This document shows positions 9,251-18,326 of a DNA stretch of 64,000 bases, piece by piece. The DNA is from DTYU01 sp040756575 (GTDB lineage: Bacteria; Bacillota; Desulfotomaculia; Desulfotomaculales; Ammonificaceae). The translations under genes and the position numbers were made by a program. The stretch covers positions 1 to 64,000 of the forward strand of contig JBFLYP010000001.1 in assembly GCA_040756575.1 (NCBI GenBank), in the 5' to 3' direction. A model generated the notes under the pieces. The model did no database searches and had not been told where the DNA came from. It was given only the letters and a program-made list of their open reading frames with translations. Position 1 is the first letter of the stretch. Every line of letters begins with the position of its first letter.

Positions 9251-9595
9251 TTAATCGCCGTCGTCCTCTTCCCCGCCGGTCATGGTGACATTCCTCATCC
9301 GGTAGACCTGTCCCTTGCAATCGGTAAGGGTCCAGGTGATGCTGTACTTTTCCAGCTTGGGGACCAGCCGTGCCGGGATGGGCGCGAGCTGGTACTGGAC
9401 CTGGGTGACAATGGCCTGCTGGGGACAGTAGATGGTACAGGTCATACAGTCCCAGCACTCGCCGGGATCCCGGCACAGGGCTTTTCGGCTTGCTTCGTCG
9501 ATAACGAAAAGATTTCCCGGGCAGACCGAAACGCACAGTGGCTGGGGCTCATTTTGGCAGGCATCGCATTTTGCAGGTATTACAAACGGCGGCAT
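9251..9595 (-). CDS. AprB-family diferredoxin (adenylylsulfate reductase beta-like)
   Basis: Small electron-transfer protein of 114 residues with eight ligand cysteines for two [4Fe-4S] clusters: C10, C13, C21 and C25, then C47, C50, C53 and C57. The frame PPFVIPAKCDAC, LCVSVCPGNLFVID, PGECWDCMTC and YCPQQAI follows the beta subunit of dissimilatory APS reductase, as does the WTLTDCKGQVYRMRNVTM strand at about residues 86-103. It ends soon after that strand, so the C-terminal tail that wraps the alpha subunit in characterised AprB is largely missing; it finishes with an acidic GGEEDDGD. An AGGAGG precedes the ATG. It lies 459 bases downstream of its presumed flavoprotein partner, separated by repeat DNA, which is the reverse of the usual aprB-aprA order. 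Confidence 0.7.
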   Translation of the reverse strand: MPPFVIPAKCDACQNEPQPLCVSVCPGNLFVIDEASRKALCRDPGECWDCMTCTIYCPQQAIVTQVQYQLAPIPARLVPKLEKYSITWTLTDCKGQVYRMRNVTMTGGEEDDGD

Positions 9596-9816
9596 AATAT
9601 ATCGTTCCTCCTACAAGAGCCTTGGGTTCCTCCGGTTACGCGGCCGGCTCAGATGTAATCGCCTCAGGGCACCTGTTATCCTCTGCATACCGCTCCGGTT
9701 GCTTTTGACTCCTCCGAGAATGCGTTCTTCTTCCGTGGGGCGCGGCGATGAGCCGCGTTCCGTTTATGTTACTCTTCTGCATCTAAGTAACCAGCTTACA
9801 GGTCTATTCGCCCCAT

Positions 9817-9961
9817 TTTCATTCTTATAACCATGCCTTTCGCTGCGCTCAGGCACAAAACGTTATGAAAATGGGTGTTCATCCGTGGTTTAGTCCCTTT
9901 CTCCGTCTCCTGCTCCTAACGTAGAACGTAGAACGTCGCACGTAGAACGATTTTCAGATTT
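9817..9961. repeat. Dispersed repeat R1, copy 1
   Basis: A 145-base segment nearly identical to 41450-41614. Shared blocks include TTCATTCTTATAA, CGCTGC-CTCAGGCACAAAAC and ATGAAAATGGGTGTTCATCC, ending in GTAGAACG units and ATTTTCAGATTT. The 20-base length difference is explained by two extra GTAGAAC units and one extra CTGCTC in the other copy. The following 9961-9992 (TGCGGCTTGCCGCAGGTGG) has a counterpart at 41344-41375. The repeat sits in the gap between the AprA-like and AprB-like genes. Confidence 0.85.
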
Positions 9962-10054
9962 CGTTCTGCGGCTTGCCGCAGGTGGCACTCCTCAAAAGAC
10001 CGCTGCAAATCCTCGGCCGGTAAATGGGGAAGCATGAGGTGTTTTGCAATTCTC

Positions 10055-11827
10055 CTAAATCGTCTCCTGCGTCCTGCTGCCCGGCACTATTTGCTCGTAA
10101 GGATACTTCTTGAAGGTAAGCTCGTCCGTATCAGGGTTCCATACCGAACAGATGAAGCAATCGTACTCTGCATCGTTGCGCTCCGGGTAGTCGGTACGGT
10201 TTACGTATCCGAGGAAACGAGTCTCCTTCCGGTAACTTATATGCTCGATAGCAAGCTGACAGCAGTCCAGCCGGTTAATCACATCCCAGGCTTGCTGCAG
10301 TTCAAACAGGTCCGAAGCAACTATGTACTTGAGCTGGTCTCGCCGCAGCCGGTTGATACGCTTCCTGGCGATAGCAAGGTACGGGTCGCTCACCGAGAAA
10401 TGCCGCACCCGCCCGCCGCAGTAATCTTCCATGACGTTCTGCATGTGTTCTTCCATTTCCTTCGGCATGATTCCCATAACGGGCTTCCCGTTAGTGTAAA
10501 CATCCTGCTTGGCCCACCGGCCGATGGGCGCAAAGGTGATCTCCTCCAGCCGTGCTATCTCCTCCGGATCGAGGTCCACCAGGTCCACGCCGGTTTCGGC
10601 TATCCACCGAACCATATTCCGGCCCGCGATCCGGCCGCAGGTCCATGAGCCGGAAATAAAGCGTGACGGCGCCTGTCCCAGGGCCTCGCCGCTGGCGAAA
10701 AGGCCGGGGATCGTAGTCATCCGCGTAGTACCGGTTGTCCAGGCGCCGCAGCAGGCTGCGTGTGCGCCGACGAGAAAGGGGGAGTCGCCCTCGATTTCGA
10801 TCGGCTCACGTGCCGGGTCGATGTCGTGGGCCCCCCAGTAAAGGACGGTGCTCGGCGACATGTCCAGGTATTGCTCCCGCAAGCCCGCCACCCTTTCCGG
10901 GTCGCCTTTAGTGGTGTCCATGAAAATCGGACCCCGACCGGCGGCGATCTCCCTGTAACATGCCCACACCCGAACGGGTGTCGGCGCGGTGTGGCCGCCC
11001 ATCCGGACGTATTCTTCCTTTTCAAACATGAAGACCTCGCCCAGTGCGTTAACCATGGGCGCGTTTGCACCGATAGCTAATGTCCCGGCGGGGGCGTAAG
11101 TGTCTTTGATCCGCACTGGTATCATCCTTGTATCGAAGCCGGTCATTTCTGCGCCGATCCGTTTCATCATCGCATAGCTGGCGCCGGTGTTGAAGGGAAC
11201 GGACCAGATGCGGTGGTGCGCATCGCCGCCATAACGGGGACGCCAGATGCCTGCTGCTCCCCCGCTGGCGACCAGTACCGCCTTGGCCCGGGCTATGTAA
11301 AATTTGCCGTCCCGGGCACCGAAACCCACGGCACCGACGCAGCGGTTGTCCTTTTTAAGCAGCTCTGTCACGTATACCCAGTTTAAAATCTGGGCGCCGG
11401 CCTTTTCGGCCATCTTAGAGGTTATAGGCTTTAAAAACCGCCCGTTTACCTCAATATTCCATTTCCCGCGCGCGAGGTAACGGCCGTCCACGTCCTTCTT
11501 AATCGGGAGGCCTTCTTTCTCCATCATCGCCACCGTTTCGTTAAGCTCGCGGCCGACGCTCAAAAGGATGTCCTCCCGCACCGGCGCGCCACAGAGGTCA
11601 TACCGCACGTATGCGACCCAGTCCTCAGGCGTCCCCTGGTTGATGTAAGCGTTGAGCGCGTTTTGCCCCGCTGCTAAGGAGCCGCTGTGCCGGATATTGG
11701 CCCTCTCCAAAATGGTAATTTTTAACTCGGGTCCGCCTACCTGCCGTGCTTCCCACGCTGCGAGGCAGCCTGCAGTCCCGCCGCCGATAATCAGTATGTC
11801 GGTGTCGATATAGACCCGCTCCCGCAT
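10055..11827 (-). CDS. AprA-family flavoprotein (adenylylsulfate reductase alpha / fumarate reductase superfamily)
   Basis: FAD-dependent oxidoreductase of 590 residues. The FAD-binding motif DILIIGGGTAGCLAAWEA is at about residues 9-26. The body follows the dissimilatory APS reductase alpha subunit more closely than succinate dehydrogenase: SLAAGQNALNAYI, YVRYDLCGAPVRED, VPFNTGASYAMMK, MIPVRIKDTYAPAG (the position of the substrate-binding Arg), FLVGAHAACCGAW (the position of the active-site His) and FISGSWTCGRIAG. It is somewhat shorter than typical AprA. With the ferredoxin encoded downstream it could reduce APS to sulfite or run the reverse reaction. No sat or qmo genes are in the window, so substrate and electron partner are unproven. 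It could be a divergent paralogue with another acceptor. Confidence 0.7.
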   Translation of the reverse strand: MRERVYIDTDILIIGGGTAGCLAAWEARQVGGPELKITILERANIRHSGSLAAGQNALNAYINQGTPEDWVAYVRYDLCGAPVREDILLSVGRELNETVAMMEKEGLPIKKDVDGRYLARGKWNIEVNGRFLKPITSKMAEKAGAQILNWVYVTELLKKDNRCVGAVGFGARDGKFYIARAKAVLVASGGAAGIWRPRYGGDAHHRIWSVPFNTGASYAMMKRIGAEMTGFDTRMIPVRIKDTYAPAGTLAIGANAPMVNALGEVFMFEKEEYVRMGGHTAPTPVRVWACYREIAAGRGPIFMDTTKGDPERVAGLREQYLDMSPSTVLYWGAHDIDPAREPIEIEGDSPFLVGAHAACCGAWTTGTTRMTTIPGLFASGEALGQAPSRFISGSWTCGRIAGRNMVRWIAETGVDLVDLDPEEIARLEEITFAPIGRWAKQDVYTNGKPVMGIMPKEMEEHMQNVMEDYCGGRVRHFSVSDPYLAIARKRINRLRRDQLKYIVASDLFELQQAWDVINRLDCCQLAIEHISYRKETRFLGYVNRTDYPERNDAEYDCFICSVWNPDTDELTFKKYPYEQIVPGSRTQETI

Positions 11828-12001
11828 CCTCCGGGCACCCCCTTCGGTTGGTTGTAAAATAAATTAACGGAAAATCAACCTAAGCAGCAACAAAGCCTGC
11901 CTCAAGAAACAAATTTTTCGTCTTAACGGTGCAATGCAACCGGTAAAAAGTTGCTTGTTACACGAGCGTACGGCAGGCTTAAATGCTAAACTATTCAGCT
12001 T

Positions 12002-12400
12002 TTATAGCACGCCAAGCTTTTTCTTGCCTTCAAGACAGGCATCTTCCCACCTGCACCCTTCGCAGAAAGCCGCAAGCCAGCCCTTAGGGGTTGCGCTGAC
12101 CCTGGCCGTTATCTCCCGCCAGAACACCCTCTCCCCTATCCCCACCCCAAGGCGATCTGCCGCCTTGCTGTCCAACGGTCTGATCTTTGCCTCCCCGCCG
12201 GCAGGTTCGCTGGTACACCGGCCGTCGTGAAGAGAAGCACACGTACGGCAAACATCATCCGGCCCTTCGACCAGTTCTATCTCTTCTCCCCTTTCGGCCC
12301 TGCCGATTACGTTCTCGAGATTCTCGACAAACTCCCGGCTGTATCCCTCGCCCCGGAAAAACTGCAGGCAGATCAGGTGATGCCCCCGTAATTTGATCAT
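12002..12400 (-). CDS. DUF1284 family cysteine-containing protein
   Basis: The 132-residue protein starts with the family signature MIKLRGHHLICLQFFRGEGYS and continues with EFVENLENVI. Six cysteines in the core (C11, then CRTC, GRCT, FCEGC and DACLEG) suggest metal or Fe-S binding, as proposed for this uncharacterised family; that is inference. It stands alone between the AprA-like gene and lgt, with about 100 bases of gap on the lgt side. Confidence 0.8.
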   Translation of the reverse strand: MIKLRGHHLICLQFFRGEGYSREFVENLENVIGRAERGEEIELVEGPDDVCRTCASLHDGRCTSEPAGGEAKIRPLDSKAADRLGVGIGERVFWREITARVSATPKGWLAAFCEGCRWEDACLEGKKKLGVL

Positions 12401-12505
12401 GAGGTTCGCTCCTCAATTCCACCCGGGGGTTCTCCTTACCTTCACCCCAAGGGTTCAAAAATCTTCGATGCTCTTTTCTGCCGGCGAACTGCAATGACCG
12501 GCGTT

Positions 12506-13243
12506 TTATCTTTTGCAGGAGCGGAGTCCGAAAATTAACAGGATGAGCGCGATTCCCGTTACTATCAGGCTGAACACCTGGCCAAGGGTCAGGTAGCCGC
12601 CAACCGGCGGCGAGACGCGGAGGAACTCGATGCCGAACCGGTATACACCGTAAAAAATCACGTACAGACAGGCAAGCTGTCCCGAAAATCGCCTGTGCCC
12701 GCTAAAGTACTGCAGCGCAAAGAAGATGAACGCCCCGATTGCTACGGCGTAAAGCTGGGTGGGGTGGCGTGGCACCCCGTCGAACGGAAAGGCTACCGCC
12801 CAGGGAAGGTCTGTGGCTTTGCCATAACAGCATCCGTTCAGGAAGCAGCCGATGCGCGCGAAGGGGTAACCTGCAGCCAGGCCGAACGCAACTATATCCG
12901 CCGTTTCGCCAAAGCGCACGCCTTTGGCCCGCCCGTACAGCCAGACAAGCGGGAGGCCCGCTATCAGCGCCCCGTAATAAGAAAGGCCGCCGTCCCAGAT
13001 ACGGAAAATTGCTCCGGGTTCACCGGCAAACCGGGGCCATTCGATTAAAACGTAGGCGATGCGGCTGCCTATCACGCCGGCAACGACCAGGATGGTCGCT
13101 AAGCTCAGCACCATATCGGGGTCGACGCCCCGCCGCCTGGCTTCCCGCTCGCCTGCAAGGACCCCGACCATGACCGCGACAGCCAGCATCAGACCGTAAC
13201 TGTGCACCGCATAGCCGCCTATGCGAAATAAAACCGGCCACAC
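12506..13243 (-). CDS. lgt: Prolipoprotein diacylglyceryl transferase
   Basis: Integral membrane enzyme that transfers diacylglycerol from phosphatidylglycerol to the lipobox cysteine of prolipoproteins. At 245 residues with about seven hydrophobic segments it fits the family. Visible landmarks are the N-terminal YAVHSYGLM, the GGLSYYGALIAG loop, the Lgt signature with the essential Arg (ARIGCFLNGCCYGK), and RHPTQLYA. The C-terminus GLRSCKR is short and basic. It is followed after 32 bases by mog-moaC-type cofactor genes on the same strand; no functional link is implied. Confidence 0.95.
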   Translation of the reverse strand: MWPVLFRIGGYAVHSYGLMLAVAVMVGVLAGEREARRRGVDPDMVLSLATILVVAGVIGSRIAYVLIEWPRFAGEPGAIFRIWDGGLSYYGALIAGLPLVWLYGRAKGVRFGETADIVAFGLAAGYPFARIGCFLNGCCYGKATDLPWAVAFPFDGVPRHPTQLYAVAIGAFIFFALQYFSGHRRFSGQLACLYVIFYGVYRFGIEFLRVSPPVGGYLTLGQVFSLIVTGIALILLIFGLRSCKR

Positions 13244-13275
13244 CGTAATTTAACTCCCTTTCCGCGTAGCAACGC

Positions 13276-13776
13276 TCATTCCGGCCGGATCTCCTTCCCG
13301 CATTCCTGCTCCCGGCCTGTTAAAACCGCCAGCCCGTGCTCCACGACGGGGAGAATGACCGCCAGGCATTCCCGGACCGCTTTGGGGCTTCCGGGAAGGT
13401 TTATAATGAGGGTCTTCCCGCGGATGCCGGCCACACCGCGGCTCAGAACGGCCCGGGGTGAAATCTTGAATGTCTCGAACCGCATTGCTTCCGCAATCCC
13501 CGGGACCTCGCGTTCAATCACGGAAAGGGTTGCCTCGGGCGTGTTGTCCCTCGGACCGAGCCCCGTTCCGCCTGTGGTTAAAACCAGGTCGATACCCGAT
13601 TTGACCGCCTCCAGTAAAACCTCCGTGATCGTGTCAAGGTCATCGCTGACGACCCGGGAGTACGCCACCTTCCATCCTTGCGCTTCCACCAACTCTCTTA
13701 CCGTTTGCCCGCTGGTATCTTCCCTTTCACCGCACGCACCTTTATCGCTCGCTGTAATTACTGCCACCCGGTACAC
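13276..13776 (-). CDS. mog: MogA/MoaB-type molybdopterin adenylyltransferase
   Basis: Activates molybdopterin by adenylylation ahead of metal insertion by MoeA. The 166-residue protein has the family motifs VAVITASDKGACGEREDTSG, LVLTTGGTGLGPRDNTPEAT (the pterin-binding loop) and LIINLPGSPKAVRE. Other Moco genes (moaC and two moeA) lie upstream on the same strand, separated by a 380-base gap, so it may have its own promoter. MogA and MoaB cannot be told apart from sequence alone. Confidence 0.9.
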   Translation of the reverse strand: MYRVAVITASDKGACGEREDTSGQTVRELVEAQGWKVAYSRVVSDDLDTITEVLLEAVKSGIDLVLTTGGTGLGPRDNTPEATLSVIEREVPGIAEAMRFETFKISPRAVLSRGVAGIRGKTLIINLPGSPKAVRECLAVILPVVEHGLAVLTGREQECGKEIRPE

Positions 13777-14158
13777 GTGACTCCTCCTTCCGCTTGAACA
13801 TCGCCACCGGCGTGCTGCTCCGCCTTTCCGACTATATTATAATCCGCTCAGGTTTTGCACAAGCCTTTTCTCGTCCTTGACCCCGCGGGCGGTTGCGAAA
13901 CACTCCTTAACGCCCTCCCGGCCCTTTCGTTTCACCGGCAAAGCTTTGCCTCGTCATTGTCATTCCCGGCGGCGACTGCAGTCGTGAACGGCTCCTGTGA
14001 AAAGGCTGCTTTTAAGCCACCCTTGGACACTCCCGAATACGCCGTTCGGGTTTAAGCAGCAAATTTCCAGCAGAAGCTCTTGCACGCATCTTCGAGTGGA
14101 CTGGCTGGCTGACTGACTGCGGAAAAAGGTTTGATATTCTTTAATTTCGGACTAATTA
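13777..14158. other. Gap between mog and moaC
   Basis: No gene is supported. The 66-codon plus-strand frame lacks a ribosome-binding site. I looked for a Moco riboswitch on the minus strand because of the neighbours and did not see its conserved core. A short hairpin (GGCAAAGC/GCTTTGCC) lies near 13938-13947. Confidence 0.4.
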
Positions 14159-14650
14159 TCACAAGTTCGGTTTACTGCTGCGCTGAAAAACCCCTGTCTT
14201 TCCACCGCTCTTATATTCGAGGCTGATTTCTTCGATCACCGCTTCCCTGTCGACTGCTTTAACCATATCATAAAGTGCGAGCGCGGCCCCGGCCACGGCG
14301 GTCATCGCCTCCATCTCCACGCCCGTCCTGTCGACCGCCTTTACCCGCGCCGTTATCTCCACCCGGCTCGTTTTCTCGTTTAACCGGAAATCGACCTCTA
14401 CTCCAGTGATACGGATCGGGTGGCACAGCGGAATCAGGCGCGGCGTCTCTTTGGCTGCCATTATCCCGGCGATTCGGGCTACAGCCAGCACGTCACCTTT
14501 GGGCAACCCGCCTGATGCAATAAGCTGCAGCGTCTCAGGCCGTACACGCAGGGCGCCGCTGGCCGCCGCCTCCCGCAAGGTTTCAGCCTTTTTCGCTACC
14601 TCCACCATCCGCGCTTTCCCTTCAGCGTCGACGTGGGTAAGCTCCGGCAT
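14159..14650 (-). CDS. moaC: Cyclic pyranopterin monophosphate synthase MoaC
   Basis: Converts the MoaA product, 3',8-cyclo-GTP, into cyclic pyranopterin monophosphate, an early Moco step. It has 163 residues from the ATG at 14650, which follows AGGAGGACGGAAC; the frame has an earlier Met that I did not use. Motifs are LIPLCHPIRITG, GVEMEAMTAVAGAALALYDM and the C-terminal EYKSGGKTG. The partner moaA and the moaD/moaE genes are not in the window. Confidence 0.95.
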   Translation of the reverse strand: MPELTHVDAEGKARMVEVAKKAETLREAAASGALRVRPETLQLIASGGLPKGDVLAVARIAGIMAAKETPRLIPLCHPIRITGVEVDFRLNEKTSRVEITARVKAVDRTGVEMEAMTAVAGAALALYDMVKAVDREAVIEEISLEYKSGGKTGVFQRSSKPNL

Positions 14651-14836
14651 GTTCCGTCCTCCTGCCTTCATTATCCGCCTTCATCTCTTTTCGCTGCCAA
14701 GGGCGCCGAGATTGAATAACCTGATACAGGTGTTCTTTAGTTTTTGCCGCTAAACCAAAGCATCCGATATTTTACTAATGTAGTACTTCTGCCTGGTTCT
14801 TTCCTTTGTGTTCTTGGCGTCTCGGCGGTTTATCCC

Positions 14837-16762
14837 TCATCCTTGCGCATAAACCACCCGCCCGCAGTCGCGGAGGTCGTATCCTCCCCGGGCAAGCACA
14901 GCAGCCTGAAACTCTGTGTCTTCGAGCACAGCCCTCAGCCGCTCGCCTGTTTTCCCTTCCCAGTACTGCTTTAAAACACAGAGGTCGTACCGTTCTTCCG
15001 CCACCGGCACGAAGTCCAGCCCGAGTGCTACCGCCGCCGCCCTGATGCCCAGGCCGGCGTCAGCCGTGCCCCCTGCCACCGCCGCAGCTACCGCCAGGTG
15101 GGTATACTCCTCCCGCTGGTATCCGGTAACCCGCTGCGGGTCGAGCCCGAGCCGCCGGAGGTGGAAGTCCAGCAGCACCCTTGTACCCGCGCCGCGCTGC
15201 CGGTTGACGAAACGGACATCCTCCCTGACCAGGTCGTTGAAGCTGCTGATCCCCTTTGGATTGCCGGGAGCGACGATGAAGCCCTGCTCCCGGTAGGAAA
15301 GGTTCACCAGCACCGCCGGCACGCCCTCGAGATAATGTTTTACGTAAGAAAGATTGTATTCGCCCGTCTCTTCGTCTAAGAGGTGGGTTCCCGCGAGATG
15401 CGCCTCGCCGCGTTTCAGCGCGAGCAGTCCGCCCAGGCTGCCGACGTGCGCGGAGGAAAGCGTGGCTTCCGGAAATTTGAGCCGCAGGAAGTTCGCAATG
15501 ATGTCAAGTGCAAGGTCGTGGCTGCCGATGGCAACGATCGTTTCCTCGATCTCCTGCCGCGTCCGCAGGAGCTCCACCGGCACAACGCTGCCGGCCTCAA
15601 ACCCTTCGGAAAACCGGGGCACCCGCAGTATGCCGTCCGCCCTCACCAGGGTTAGCAGCAGACCCGCTCCCCGTCCGAGAGGGGTGGCCACAATTTTTTC
15701 CCCGATCCGTCCGAGCTTGACCCGGACGAACTCCTCCACTCCCGCAGGCGAAATTACCCGCCGCGAAAGCAAGGCATCGGTCTTCTCGCGCTCCGGTACG
15801 GTGCGGCCCTGCTTGGCAAAAATCACGGGTTTTGCGAAAAGCTCCGTGGTAAGCACAGCGGAAACGGGGTATCCCGGGATACCTAAAAACGGCTTTCCTC
15901 CCACTTCCCCGAGAACCACAGGCTTTCCGGGTTTAATTGCCACGCCGTGGGCGAAAACGATCCCGCACTCCCTGACTATCGCTGCGGTGAAATCCTCCCG
16001 CCCCGCCGATGCACCAGCATTGGTAATCACCACGTCGCATTCGGCCGCTGCGCGCAGGATCGCTTCCTTCAGGGCGGTCAAATCGTCCGGGACGATCCCG
16101 TAGCGCACCGGAACCCCGCCCCACTCGCGGAGCATCTCCCCGAGCATCGGGGTGTTGAATTCGATTATATCTCCGGGTTTTAGAGGTGAGCCCGGCTCAA
16201 CCACCTCGGTGCCCGTCGGGATGATCGCCACCCTTGGCTGCGGGTGGACAGGCACTGTTACAACGCCGCCGGCGATCATCGCCCCAACATCCACCGGCCG
16301 GATCAAGTGATTCGCCGGCAGCAGCATCTCCGTAGCCACAACGTCTTCCCCCATCACCCGGACGTGCTGGTACGGGAAGGCAGCCGCGGTAATCTCGATG
16401 ATACCGGGGTGCACCTCATGTGTATCTTCGACCATGATCACAGCATCACAGCCCTCCGGCAGTACATCGCCGGTATCCACCGGGACCGCTTCTTCCCCCA
16501 CTCGCAGGCGGAGCGGGTTCTGTTCGGTTGCGCCGAAGGTGCGGCGCGCCTGAACAGCAAACCCGTCCATTGCCGCCGCATGAAAATGCGGGTGCGACAC
16601 CGCCGCAAAGACCGGCGCCGCGGTAACCAGGCCGCAGGACTCCTTAACCGGCACGCTTTTTGCCGGACCGGGATCCAGCGCCCCGAGGTTCTTCAAAAAT
16701 TCGAGGTACCCTGCCAGCGTTTCTTCGAGCGGTTTTTCCTCGAGAAAAATCTCTCGTTTCAT
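14837..16762 (-). CDS. moeA: MoeA-type molybdopterin molybdotransferase fused to a periplasmic-binding-like domain
   Basis: The 641-residue two-domain protein starts at the ATG at 16762. Residues 1-405 are MoeA: AMDGFAV, VEDTHEV, PTGTEV, the MPT-binding ITNAGASAGREDF, and KPGKPVVLGEVGGKPFLGIP. Residues about 410-641 are a PBP-like domain of the kind seen C-terminal to MoeA or to HTH domains (VAIGSHDLALDIIANFL, VNRQRGAGTRVLLDFHL, ADAGLGIRAAA). That domain may bind the oxyanion or a pterin ligand; this is inference. It is not a LysR regulator, since no HTH is present. Upstream lies a second, single-domain moeA. Confidence 0.9.
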   Translation of the reverse strand: MKREIFLEEKPLEETLAGYLEFLKNLGALDPGPAKSVPVKESCGLVTAAPVFAAVSHPHFHAAAMDGFAVQARRTFGATEQNPLRLRVGEEAVPVDTGDVLPEGCDAVIMVEDTHEVHPGIIEITAAAFPYQHVRVMGEDVVATEMLLPANHLIRPVDVGAMIAGGVVTVPVHPQPRVAIIPTGTEVVEPGSPLKPGDIIEFNTPMLGEMLREWGGVPVRYGIVPDDLTALKEAILRAAAECDVVITNAGASAGREDFTAAIVRECGIVFAHGVAIKPGKPVVLGEVGGKPFLGIPGYPVSAVLTTELFAKPVIFAKQGRTVPEREKTDALLSRRVISPAGVEEFVRVKLGRIGEKIVATPLGRGAGLLLTLVRADGILRVPRFSEGFEAGSVVPVELLRTRQEIEETIVAIGSHDLALDIIANFLRLKFPEATLSSAHVGSLGGLLALKRGEAHLAGTHLLDEETGEYNLSYVKHYLEGVPAVLVNLSYREQGFIVAPGNPKGISSFNDLVREDVRFVNRQRGAGTRVLLDFHLRRLGLDPQRVTGYQREEYTHLAVAAAVAGGTADAGLGIRAAAVALGLDFVPVAEERYDLCVLKQYWEGKTGERLRAVLEDTEFQAAVLARGGYDLRDCGRVVYAQG

Positions 16763-16871
16763 GGTTATCTCCCCAGCCCGAACCCGGCCTCTGCCTCGCG
16801 TCAGTACCCGAAGGCAGGGCAATGACCGGCCTTACCCGGTTCGGGTATCAAACTCTTTTTTGGGCAACCGG

Positions 16872-18080
16872 CTATATGAGAAAGAGATCAACGAGCTCTC
16901 CGGCTTCCGCTCCGGCAGCATCAAGGGGTATACGCACGAGCCCGTCGGCCCGGGCAAGTGTTGCGATGAGGCCGGACTTCCCGAGAATGGGCTCTGCCAC
17001 AAGTTCGCCTTCTTTGAGCACCAGCCGGACCCTGAAATAGTCCTCCCTCCCGGGAGCGGACCGGAGCGAACGCCCGAGCCGTACCCGAAGAGGCGGCCGT
17101 TCCGGCAGTTCCGGCTCAAGAAGGGGCCTTACCAGGAACTCGAAGACCACCAGTGCGGAAACAGGATGGCCGGGCAGGCCGAAGACCGGCTTGCCGCTTA
17201 CTGCCGCCCCGACCGTCGGTTTTCCCGGCTTTACAGCAAGCCCGTGGAACAAAACCTCCGCTTCCGGAAGGGAAGTGATCGCCTGCAGAGTCAGATCCCG
17301 CGCACCTACCGAACTGCCGCCGGAGAGCAGCGCCATGTCGCATTCTCCCACCGCCCGCGACAGGATCTCCCGGAGTGCCGGCAATTCATCCGGCACCGTG
17401 CCGAAAACGGCCGGCACCCCGCCCGCAGCCTCAACCGCCCCGGCCAGGGCAGGCGTGTTGACGTCCCTCACCTGCCCCGGGGCGGGGGCGGTTTCGGCAG
17501 CGACGATCTCGTCTCCTGTTCCGATGATGCCGACAACGGGGCGCTTGCGCACCCGGACGCCTCTCACGCCGCAGGCGGCTAACAGCCCGATATCCTGTGG
17601 GCGCAGGCGTTTTCCCGCGTTTGCAACAACCATACCAGCCCGTATATCATCCCCGCGCCGCACGACGTTTTCCTCAGGTGCCACGGGTCTCAGCACAGCC
17701 ACTATGTCGGGGCCGGCGTCCTCGGCGTATTCCAGCATCACCACCGCGTCAGCCCCTTCCGGGAGCATACCGCCGGTTGGAATCCGCCAGGCTTCACCTT
17801 GCTTTAACACACCAGCGGGAGCCCTGCCCATTAAGACCTCACCCGTGACCCTAAGATAGGCCGGCAGTCCCTCTGAAGCTCCGAAGGTGTCTGCAGCACG
17901 TACCGCGAAACCGTCCATCGTTGCCCGGTCAAAGCCGGGGACTTCCTCCAGAGCGAGCACGTCCTCGGCAAGTATTCGTCCGTATGCTGAAAACAGGGGA
18001 ACCTCTTCTGCAGGCAGTGCCTTCAGCCGCTCAATCATCTTTTTACGGGCCTCAGCCACCGTCAAAGTGCTAAAAAGCAA
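16872..18080 (-). CDS. moeA: Molybdopterin molybdotransferase MoeA, second copy
   Basis: The 402-residue protein inserts molybdate or tungstate into adenylylated molybdopterin. It has ATMDGFAVRAADTFG, IPTGGMLPEGADAVVMLEY, VGIIGTGDEIV, the MPT-site LLSGGSSVGARDLT, and KPGKPTVGAAVSGKPVFGLP, and ends in the beta-barrel domain IV. The start is a TTG at 18080 with GGAGG eight bases upstream. The next gene on the strand is the moeA fusion, 109 bases on. Two MoeA paralogues side by side are common in anaerobes with both Mo and W enzymes; the division of labour here is inferred. Confidence 0.93.
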   Translation of the reverse strand: MLFSTLTVAEARKKMIERLKALPAEEVPLFSAYGRILAEDVLALEEVPGFDRATMDGFAVRAADTFGASEGLPAYLRVTGEVLMGRAPAGVLKQGEAWRIPTGGMLPEGADAVVMLEYAEDAGPDIVAVLRPVAPEENVVRRGDDIRAGMVVANAGKRLRPQDIGLLAACGVRGVRVRKRPVVGIIGTGDEIVAAETAPAPGQVRDVNTPALAGAVEAAGGVPAVFGTVPDELPALREILSRAVGECDMALLSGGSSVGARDLTLQAITSLPEAEVLFHGLAVKPGKPTVGAAVSGKPVFGLPGHPVSALVVFEFLVRPLLEPELPERPPLRVRLGRSLRSAPGREDYFRVRLVLKEGELVAEPILGKSGLIATLARADGLVRIPLDAAGAEAGELVDLFLI

Positions 18081-18326
18081 GCTTACAGCCTCCGGCTATT
18101 CTTTTTCGAAGGGCGGTTACGGGAAAATCGTAACACAAAACCCCGCATCCGGTCAACGAAACACTTCGCCGGCGACCAGAAGACAAGCACGAGTCCGCCG
18201 TTTCAAATTATCTCTTAAACTTCCCTCCGGGCGGGTATTCAAGAGGCGGTTTCTGAACCAGCACCAACTCTGGAACAAACAGGGTTGACCCCTTAGCAGA
18301 GCAACTACAGCAATGAGGCATCTTTT

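Noticed and set aside
8801..9658. 285-codon plus-strand open frame
   Set aside because: It overlaps the 6S RNA and the AprB-like gene on the other strand and has no start signal or domain.
13790..14158. Moco riboswitch near the molybdenum-cofactor genes
   Set aside because: The conserved core was not found on the minus strand here, nor in the gap before moeA at 18081-18326.
14837..15560. LysR-type regulator
   Set aside because: The PBP-like domain is fused to MoeA and no helix-turn-helix is encoded, so it is not a transcription factor.
16761..17582. 273-codon plus-strand open frame opposite moeA
   Set aside because: Shadow of the conserved moeA gene; composition is Arg/Pro-rich with no family similarity.
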